The notes under the pieces are model-generated. The model had not been told where the DNA came from, ran no database searches, and worked only from the letters and a program-made list of their open reading frames with translations. This document shows, piece after piece, positions 52,664 through 57,696 of a stretch of DNA of 57,696 nt. The position numbers and the translations under genes were made by a program. Source of the DNA: Candidatus Krumholzibacteriota bacterium (GTDB taxonomy: Bacteria; Krumholzibacteriota; Krumholzibacteriia; Krumholzibacteriales; Krumholzibacteriaceae); assembly GCA_030609325.1 (NCBI GenBank), contig JAUWCL010000022.1:1-57696 (forward strand), given 5' to 3'. Each line of letters starts with the position of its first letter. Position 1 is the first letter of the stretch.

Positions 52664-52989
52664 ACGGTCTGCTCACTCCGTCTTCGGGTCGAGTTTCGTG
52701 GCTTGTATCTCAATCCACGGGACCATTCCCCAGCTTGAGTCATACCAACCGGTGCAGTGTATCACAAAACCGGATCGGACAATCAGGAGAAGACAGGTCA
52801 CCCCTGCCTGCGGCTGCGGAGATTCCCAGATTGCAACCGGAGGCGAATTGCTCTTGTTGAGTGGCATGCCCTAGACAATATAGATCCGGCTGGACCCTTT
52901 AATTATCGTGGGTTAGTCTGGGACTAACAGCGTTCCAACTAGAGCCACATGAGTGTTAGCACACACTCAGCAATGAAAGGAGCCCAGCC
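52664..52989. other. Region upstream of IS110 transposase, with hairpins and a small ORF
   Basis: 52673-52867 on the minus strand is an open frame of 64 residues (VIHCTGWYDSSWGMVPWIEI) ending 9 bases before the ligase gene. It has no recognised family and may be a remnant or a leader. Closer to the transposase are two perfect hairpins: GTTAGTC (52912-52918) / GACTAAC (52922-52928), and GAGTGT (52951-52956) / ACACTC (52963-52968). They probably belong to the left end of the IS110 element. The exact left terminus is not visible. Confidence 0.4.
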
Positions 52990-54099
52990 ATGAGCGATTA
53001 TATATGGGTTGGACTGGATGTGCACGTGGAATCTATCACCGCCGCCATACTCGAGGGGGGCAGCCATGAGCCTGAGGTACTCAAGCTCAGCGGCGACCTT
53101 AACAAGGTCCGCCGCCTGATGCGACGTCTCTCGAAGAAGGGGCCGGTGCGTTCTTGTTATGAAGCCTCGGGAGCAGGCTTTGTCCTTCACCGCAGGCTCA
53201 AGAAGGACGGCTTTCACTGCGAGGTGATAGCGCCGTCTCTTATACCGAGAAAGCCAGGAGACCGGCGCAAGTGTGACCGTCTCGATGCCGTGATGCTGGC
53301 AAGACTCTATCGCAGCGGTCATCTTACGCCTGTGCATGTGCCCGATCAGTGGCAGGAAGCTGTCCGCCAGTTGATACGTCTTCGTTGCTCGTACCAGTGG
53401 CAGACCAAGTCCACGAAGCATCGTATCTACGGTATCCTTAAAGCTCATGGGTATATCTATCGCGAAGGCAAGACGCTCTGGACGAAGAAACACAAGATGT
53501 GGCTTGCGAAGCTTCGCAGAGAGCTTGAGGGTCCGCTGCATACGGTGCTGGTGACCGAGCTCGAGCACTTCGAGTACCTCGAGATGCAGCGGGGAGCTCT
53601 CGACGGGGAGATCGACCGGTATGCACAGCAGCCGCCTTACCGTGGAGCAGTCGAGGCGCTCTGTTGTCTTCGGGGAGTAAAGACGCTTACGGCGATGACG
53701 CTACTGAGCGAGATAGGGGATATAGACAGGTTCCCCACCCCGAGAGCTCTTATGGCCTACTTCGGCCTTGTGCCCACCGAACGCTCGAGCGGAGAGAGGG
53801 AGAGAAAGGGACCTATCACCAAGGCCGGCAACTCGCACGCAAGGCGCATACTGATCGAAGCCGCCTGGAACAACAGGCACAGAGCCGGTGCAGATCTTAT
53901 CATGAGCAGGCGCAGGCAGGGACAGCCTGCAGAAGTTGTAGCAATCGCGATGAAGGCGCAGCACCGCCTCTCGAAGCGGTTCTACCATCTCGATCAGAAG
54001 AAACACAGAAATAAGGTAGTTGTTGCAGTGGCAAGAGAACTCTGTGGCTTCGTCTGGGCGATAATGAAAGCAGCGCCCCGCTTGCGGGACGCTGCATAG
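52990..54099 (+). CDS. IS110-family DEDD transposase/recombinase
   Basis: 369 residues. The RuvC-like DEDD domain has Asp10 (WVGLDVHVES), Glu58 (SCYEASG), and Asp96/Asp99 (KCDRLDAVMLA). A helical spacer is followed by the Tnp_20 domain (LLSEIGDIDRFPTPRALMAY, FGLVPTERSSGE, GPITKAGNSHARRILIEAAW); the serine of SSG near 266-267 is the likely recombination nucleophile. In studied members a bridge RNA from a non-coding end guides target and donor choice. AAAGGAG precedes ATG 52990. Full length and uninterrupted. Confidence 0.92.
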   Translation: MSDYIWVGLDVHVESITAAILEGGSHEPEVLKLSGDLNKVRRLMRRLSKKGPVRSCYEASGAGFVLHRRLKKDGFHCEVIAPSLIPRKPGDRRKCDRLDAVMLARLYRSGHLTPVHVPDQWQEAVRQLIRLRCSYQWQTKSTKHRIYGILKAHGYIYREGKTLWTKKHKMWLAKLRRELEGPLHTVLVTELEHFEYLEMQRGALDGEIDRYAQQPPYRGAVEALCCLRGVKTLTAMTLLSEIGDIDRFPTPRALMAYFGLVPTERSSGERERKGPITKAGNSHARRILIEAAWNNRHRAGADLIMSRRRQGQPAEVVAIAMKAQHRLSKRFYHLDQKKHRNKVVVAVARELCGFVWAIMKAAPRLRDAA

Positions 54100-54106
54100 A
54101 AGATCA

Positions 54107-54277
54107 AACGAGAGGAGGGCGCTCGATAGGAGAATCCTCGTTTAAAGTATGCGGCATGAACAATAAGTTCTAACCCGCGGTCCTAGTGAGAGGCAGCTCC
54201 GGACGAACATAGTGAAATGCGGTTGTGACCCGCGGATATCAGTCTGATGATCGTCGACAAACTGCCCTCCTCTCGTT
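54107..54277 (+). ncRNA. Candidate bridge RNA region at the right end of the IS110 element
   Basis: Directly after the transposase stop, AACGAGAGGAGGGC (54107-54120) pairs perfectly with GCCCTCCTCTCGTT (54264-54277), enclosing about 143 bases. Inside are two near-repeats around ACCCGCGG (about 54173-54180 and 54228-54235). In the IS1111 branch of the family the guide RNA lies downstream of the transposase. That this stretch is transcribed as a bridge RNA is inference; the pairing is directly visible. Confidence 0.4.
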
Positions 54278-54354
54278 CTTAAATTACGGTTGACACCAGC
54301 CGGATCCATATCATTTTATCATTCCACGCTCTCCGTCCAACGTTTGTTGTCCCT

Positions 54355-54554
54355 TCAGCCTGATGAACCTGCCCGAGAACGGCAGGGTGAAAATCTACGA
54401 CGGAAACGGGCTCGAAGTGTGGCGAAATAAAATTGGCACGCAGGCTGCTATGAACTGGAACGGCAGCCAGGTCATGAGCGGCGTCTTTTATGTGATAATG
54501 CCTGATTCAGGTGGCGAAGTGTTCGACAAGCGGCCCATCATGATAGTCAACTGA
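54355..54554 (+). pseudogene. C-terminal relic of an Fn3/sorting-domain protein
   Basis: 54361-54554 encodes 63 residues that match the last 66 or so of the secreted Fn3 protein at 34404-35309 (MNLPENGRVKIYDGNGLEVW to VFDKRPIMIVN), with one small internal deletion (the DGENR step before NGSQVMSG). Nothing of the signal peptide or Fn3 part is present upstream, where the IS110 right end lies. It is the CTD half of a decayed cargo gene. Confidence 0.85.
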
Positions 54555-54586
54555 CTCGAGGAAACAGGATAGCGTAAGGATATAGT

Positions 54587-54766
54587 ATGAGACATCACAC
54601 AGCATACAAGACAGCGATTATCCTGGTGCTCCTCATGGCATCGATGTTTTCGGTGCTGGCCGTCAGGGCCGACGACGGATCGGGCAGCGCCGGCGCCAGC
54701 TATCTCCTTAGACCCGTGGGTCCCAAGCCGATCAGGGAGGTCGAGAGCAGGCACGCACACTGTTGA
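54587..54766 (+). pseudogene. Chimeric ORF: PorV-like N-terminus fused to a glycosyltransferase tail
   Basis: 59 codons. Residues 1-49 (signal peptide AIILVLLMASMFSVLAVRA, then LLRPVGPKPI) copy the start of the PorV-like gene at 33441-34382. The remaining ten residues (EVESRHAHC) copy the last codons of the glycosyltransferase at 39102-40262, in frame to its stop. The junction is at about 54733-54737. It follows the Fn3 relic in the same order as the intact cassette at 34 kb. Confidence 0.85.
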
Positions 54767-54860
54767 ACGGATTGTAGCGGATCACCTGCAGAACGCCGCT
54801 CACCTGCATGTTATGGATCAGTTGCCCCGTCAACGGTTTGTCGGTGATATCCTGATGAAC
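54737..54860. repeat. Copy B of the 120-bp duplication (inverted partner 39011-39131)
   Basis: Reverse-complementing this stretch gives almost the same sequence as 39011-39131: the beta-helix 3' end, the spacer and the last codons of the glycosyltransferase. It is the boundary piece that joins the PorV relic to the beta-helix gene. Confidence 0.8.
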
Positions 54861-56581
54861 GGCCCGGAAAGCGGCGCGGGATTCTCCCCGTCGAACTCGA
54901 ACGCACCGATGTCGGGTGCCAAGCCGACATCGGTGAGGTTCCCCCATCCATATCCGGGATAGAGCGATTCTACATATGCACCGATCTCATCGTATACTGG
55001 AATGCCTCCATCAATGCAAGGACTGGCTTCTGCTACGTGCCACCAGCCGTTCGTAAGGCCATAAGTATCGGGGGATTCGCTATGTAATAGCGGATCCGAG
55101 CCGTGGTTGTTTGCCCATGCAACCGGATTGCTGTCCTCGAGGGCGCCCAGAGTCCAATCGGTCCAGCCGCCTCCGTAATCCTGATCCCTAGCCCATATGA
55201 CAAGCTGGTTATAATTGGGACCAAGGCTGTTCCTGCGAATACAGTTATTGTGAAAGGTATTGCCGCCCCAGTTCGACCCGTGAGGGAGGCACCCGGACTC
55301 GTTTGGGTCGCACCAGTTGTGGTTGTCGTTGGCATCATAGAGCCAGAACGCCATTTCCGGCTGCTTGCCGTCCGCGATCACACCGGTTCCGAGATAAAAG
55401 ATATTGTTGGCGATTGTGTTATTTTCGGTCGAACAATCAGGGCTCCCCCCATTTTTTACAAGAAAGTAAATACCGTATGGACTGGTAAATACTGTATTAT
55501 TGTATATAAGGTTGTCATCCGCGATAAAGTGATAGCCGATTACAGTCTGTGCTTCCAGGCGGATCGACTGGTTGTTCGGATTATAAAGGACATTCTTTCT
55601 CAAAGTATTGTTCGAGCCTGAGAGTTGGATACCGGGCTTGGAGAAAGTAGTTGATTCTCCACAATGTGTGATTAAGTTGCCTTCGATGAGATTGTGATGC
55701 GGGTTAGGAACCAAGTATATCCCCCCCCCGTAATGTTGGTCGATGATGTTATTAATGATCTTGCAGTATCGTGAAGGATGACCGTCCGGGCGCATTAGCT
55801 CCATCTCTATCGCTCCATGATTACAGCGTTCGATACGATTGGAATAAACCGTAAGCAATTCGCAGCTAAAGAGATATATGCCGTGGCCTGAAGATTGAAT
55901 GCGATCCGAATTGTCGCCGGGAAAGATATCGCCGGTAGGATGATGAATATGGTGGATGTAGTTATCCTCAAATTTTGAGCGTCGACAATACTGCAAAGCT
56001 ATTCCGATAGTTACATCATCGGAACCTCCGCTGAATCCACTTGTATGCCCACCGTCGATCTCGACACCCTTGACTACAATGTTTTCGCAATAGTTGCTCG
56101 AACCGCCGAAGAATTTTATTAGGGCGTGGGAATTTTCATGACCTTCAAATTTAAGATATAGGGATTGCTCAGAGTCCAGATAACTATATCCGTCGATGAC
56201 AATATGGTCATTTCCATATGAATAAAACAAAAAATAGGATCTTGCGTAGAAACCAGATTCATGTGGCCCCGTAGAGGTAAATACTGCCACAGCGTCGCCA
56301 TATGCCTTAAAAACTAGCGGGCTGCCTTCACTCCCGTTGATTGCACCAACCTGGTCGAGAAAATACTGCGCATTGGTGTACGTGCCCCCCATGATAAAGA
56401 GTGTGTCACCTGCGCCAAGCCCCGAAGTTCTTGCATGCTGGAGGGTTGCCCATGGCTGATCGGGAGACGTTCCCGCGTACCCGTCATTTCCATTAGGAGC
56501 CATGTAGAAACTTTCAGCATATATGCTGAAGGATGAGAAACAAATAGTCATTATAAACGCTATCAGAAAAACTCTAGCCAT
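54830..56581 (-). CDS. Secreted right-handed beta-helix protein
   Basis: 583 residues. A signal peptide (VFLIAFIMTICFSSFSIYA) precedes FYMAPNGNDGYAGTSPDQPW, the usual start of pectate-lyase-like/NosD-type solenoids. Rungs with N-x-I-x-x-N asparagine ladders follow (CKIINNIIDQHYGGGIYL, NNTLRKNVLYN). The end is APDIGAFEFDGENPAPLSG plus a short basic tail. The GENPAPLS linker resembles the GENPTPLS linker before the sorting domain of the Fn3 protein, so a C-terminal domain may have been lost. It probably binds or cleaves a polysaccharide. ATG 56581 follows CGGAGG. Lower GC than the rest suggests transfer. Confidence 0.8.
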   Translation of the reverse strand: MARVFLIAFIMTICFSSFSIYAESFYMAPNGNDGYAGTSPDQPWATLQHARTSGLGAGDTLFIMGGTYTNAQYFLDQVGAINGSEGSPLVFKAYGDAVAVFTSTGPHESGFYARSYFLFYSYGNDHIVIDGYSYLDSEQSLYLKFEGHENSHALIKFFGGSSNYCENIVVKGVEIDGGHTSGFSGGSDDVTIGIALQYCRRSKFEDNYIHHIHHPTGDIFPGDNSDRIQSSGHGIYLFSCELLTVYSNRIERCNHGAIEMELMRPDGHPSRYCKIINNIIDQHYGGGIYLVPNPHHNLIEGNLITHCGESTTFSKPGIQLSGSNNTLRKNVLYNPNNQSIRLEAQTVIGYHFIADDNLIYNNTVFTSPYGIYFLVKNGGSPDCSTENNTIANNIFYLGTGVIADGKQPEMAFWLYDANDNHNWCDPNESGCLPHGSNWGGNTFHNNCIRRNSLGPNYNQLVIWARDQDYGGGWTDWTLGALEDSNPVAWANNHGSDPLLHSESPDTYGLTNGWWHVAEASPCIDGGIPVYDEIGAYVESLYPGYGWGNLTDVGLAPDIGAFEFDGENPAPLSGPFIRISPTNR

Positions 56582-56654
56582 AAGTGAACCTCCGTTGGTC
56601 GTATTACCCCGGACAAAATCGACGCAAACAGCGTGCCGGAAAAGTGAACGAACT

Positions 56655-57192
56655 CCACGGGCTAAAGCCCGTGGCTTCCGACCTCGTATAATCCGCCCTT
56701 AACTTTTTTGCTCGCGGATATACTTTCGAATCATGCTCTCATCCGAAACACCAACTGATTCAGCAAAATATCCATCCGCCCAAAGGCTGTCTCCCCACAA
56801 AAACTCCTCCAGCTCGGGAAACTCCGCCAGGAGCACCTTGCTGGTTCCTCCCTTGAATATCTGAACTACCTTTGATAACGCTTTATCAGGTTTAACCTGC
56901 ACGAGCATATGAATATGATCCTTCATTATGCTTAATTCTTCGATACTCCAGTTATTCACCTCAGCAGCCTGATAAAGCAACTCCTTCAACCGCATTACGA
57001 GTTTCCCGATCAGAACTCGTTTTCTATACTTGGGGATCCATACTATGTGGTACCTCAGCTTGTGTTTCGTATGAGCGCCCGTCCAATATGTGCTCTTTGT
57101 AGCCATATGGGCGGATTATACATCTATCTCTCAGGCCTGCAAAGCAGTCCTGCGAATTTATGCCATTCATCCCCATGCTTAAAAGCATGGGG
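56655..57192 (-). mobile_element. IS200/IS605-type insertion sequence
   Basis: The single-gene element is bounded by subterminal hairpins. On the tnpA-upstream side CCCCATGCTT (57171-57180) pairs with AAGCATGGGG (57183-57192). On the downstream side CCACGGGC (56655-56662) pairs with GCCCGTGG (56667-56674). Such hairpins are what TnpA recognises on single-stranded DNA. There is no TnpB gene, so it is of IS200 type. Cleavage sites lie somewhat outside these limits. Confidence 0.75.
56699..57106 (-). CDS. tnpA: IS200-type TnpA (Y1 HUH transposase)
   Basis: 135 residues, close to the usual 130-150. The start HTKHKLRYHIVWIPKYRKRV, the HUH pair His64-His66 (MKDHIHMLVQV) and the C-terminal helix with the likely nucleophile Tyr129 (DESMIRKYIREQ) are all intact. 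It cuts and joins single-stranded DNA, moving during replication. The gene is complete and lies between the two end hairpins. Confidence 0.92.
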   Translation of the reverse strand: MATKSTYWTGAHTKHKLRYHIVWIPKYRKRVLIGKLVMRLKELLYQAAEVNNWSIEELSIMKDHIHMLVQVKPDKALSKVVQIFKGGTSKVLLAEFPELEEFLWGDSLWADGYFAESVGVSDESMIRKYIREQKS

Positions 57193-57345
57193 TTTTCCGG
57201 CAAAGATTTATAATAGCACCTAAATTGAGCGATTTCAATGATTGAAAAACTCCACCTGCTAGTGGGGTAGTGTCCCATGATTAACTTGCATATATATCCC
57301 TCCCATGATACACTTCTCCTCACAAATGAAAAGGAGGAGAATATA

Positions 57346-57696
57346 ATGGCACGTGGACGACCGATCCCACCAATTGTCCTGTCCCCAGAGATCCAAAGAC
57401 AGCTTGAGACAATAGCACAGTCACGATCGCTTCCGCATGGACTTGTCAGGCGCGCAAAAATAGTTCTTATGGCAGCAGAAGGGATGAATAACAAGACGAT
57501 CGCTCAGAAGATCGGTCTCTCCAATGCCTCCGTTGGAATGTGGCGAAAACGCTTTCTTGATCAGGGATTTCCGGGCCTTTATGACGAAATGAGACCTGGA
57601 GGGCCCCGATCGATCAGTGATGAACAGATTGTCCGGCTCATTCGAAAGACCCTCAAGACCAAACCGAAAAACGGTACGCACTGGACATGCCGAACC
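57346..57696 (+). CDS. IS630-family transposase, N-terminal part (runs off the window)
   Basis: 117 codons are visible to the window edge. The HTH part reads RRAKIVLMAAEGMNNKTIAQ then KIGLSNASVGMWRKRFLDQG, followed by GPRSISDEQIVRLIRKTL, all typical of the IS630 N-terminus. The DDE domain would lie beyond 57696. AAGGAGGAG (57331-57339) precedes ATG 57346. About 80 bases upstream, the sequence GGTAGTGTCCCATGA (57266-57280) may contain the element's left end next to a TA target. Different in sequence from the IS630 fragment at 560-907. Confidence 0.8.
   Translation, partial: MARGRPIPPIVLSPEIQRQLETIAQSRSLPHGLVRRAKIVLMAAEGMNNKTIAQKIGLSNASVGMWRKRFLDQGFPGLYDEMRPGGPRSISDEQIVRLIRKTLKTKPKNGTHWTCRT

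Larger units (their letters stand above)
52905..54285 (+). mobile_element. IS110-family insertion sequence (approximate limits)
   Basis: The transposase gene is flanked by short non-coding ends. The left one holds two hairpins (52912-52968). The right one (54100-54277) is closed by a perfect 14-base inverted repeat. IS110 elements lack ordinary terminal inverted repeats and leave no target duplication, so the ends given here are estimates. Coding is intact, so the element may be active. Confidence 0.65.

Noticed and set aside
54488-54947. Minus-strand frames over the cassette relics
   Set aside because: They are antisense to the Fn3/PorV relics or in an alternate frame of the beta-helix 3' end; the match to frames at 39 kb only reflects the DNA duplication.
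57024-57494. 156-codon minus-strand frame over the IS200/IS630 junction
   Set aside because: It crosses the IS200 end hairpin and two genes on other frames; no recognisable content.
1-57696. CRISPR arrays, rRNA and tRNA genes
   Set aside because: No regularly spaced short repeats, no conserved rRNA blocks and no cloverleaf with a CCA-like end were recognised on either strand.

Overview
The window is GC-rich bacterial DNA with densely packed genes. PorV/PorQ-type outer-membrane barrels, secreted proteins ending in a FlgD-like C-terminal sorting domain (including an 'NWPNPFNP'-type linker), an M1 peptidase with the same tail, and many polytopic sugar transferases point to a diderm of the Fibrobacterota-Chlorobiota-Bacteroidota neighbourhood. 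A high-GC candidate phylum such as Krumholzibacteriota, Eisenbacteria or Latescibacterota fits best. This placement is inferred from gene style; no rRNA or tRNA gene is visible.

Layout. 1-1.4 kb is debris: a gene 3' end, an IS630 fragment and a 5'-truncated methyltransferase. 1.5-5.3 kb holds a GT-C membrane glycosyltransferase and a secreted M1 metallopeptidase. 5.4-15.6 kb is an envelope polysaccharide block: Wzx flippase, GT-C enzymes, Wzz-type chain-length protein and O-antigen ligase/polymerase. 15.6-18.2 kb is a secreted Ig/FlgD-type protein followed directly by a PorV-like barrel. 18.5-24.9 kb carries a Na/Pi symporter, a TPR membrane protein, a dicarboxylate symporter, an exported-looking Pcm and a broken M48 peptidase. 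24.9-33.3 kb is a tight nine-gene minus-strand operon: acyl carrier protein, AMP-forming ligase, NadE-like synthetase, PP-loop ATPase, SpoU methyltransferase, nitroreductase, a small unknown, acyl-CoA synthetase and UbiA prenyltransferase. 33.4-35.3 kb is a second cargo-plus-PorV pair. 35.9-52.7 kb is a second surface-polysaccharide block (AAC(3)-like acyltransferase, glycosyltransferases, GNAT, heparinase-like lyase, deacetylase, AsnB-type amidotransferase, hexapeptide acyltransferase, O-antigen ligase) whose content resembles exosortase-associated EPS loci, although no exosortase is present. 52.9-57.7 kb is a mobile-element zone: IS110, decayed duplicated pieces of the 34-39 kb region, a beta-helix secreted protein, an IS200-type element and a partial IS630.

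The genes together describe a cell investing in surface glycans (synthesis, flipping, chain-length control, ligation, trimming and amidation) and in C-terminal-domain protein export. The points most worth following are: the recurring 'CTD cargo then PorV' two-gene cassette, seen intact twice and decayed once; the ACP/AMP-ligase/double ATP-pyrophosphatase/UbiA operon of unknown product; the structured right flank of the IS110 element, a candidate bridge RNA; and the rearranged duplication linking 34-39 kb to 54-56 kb.
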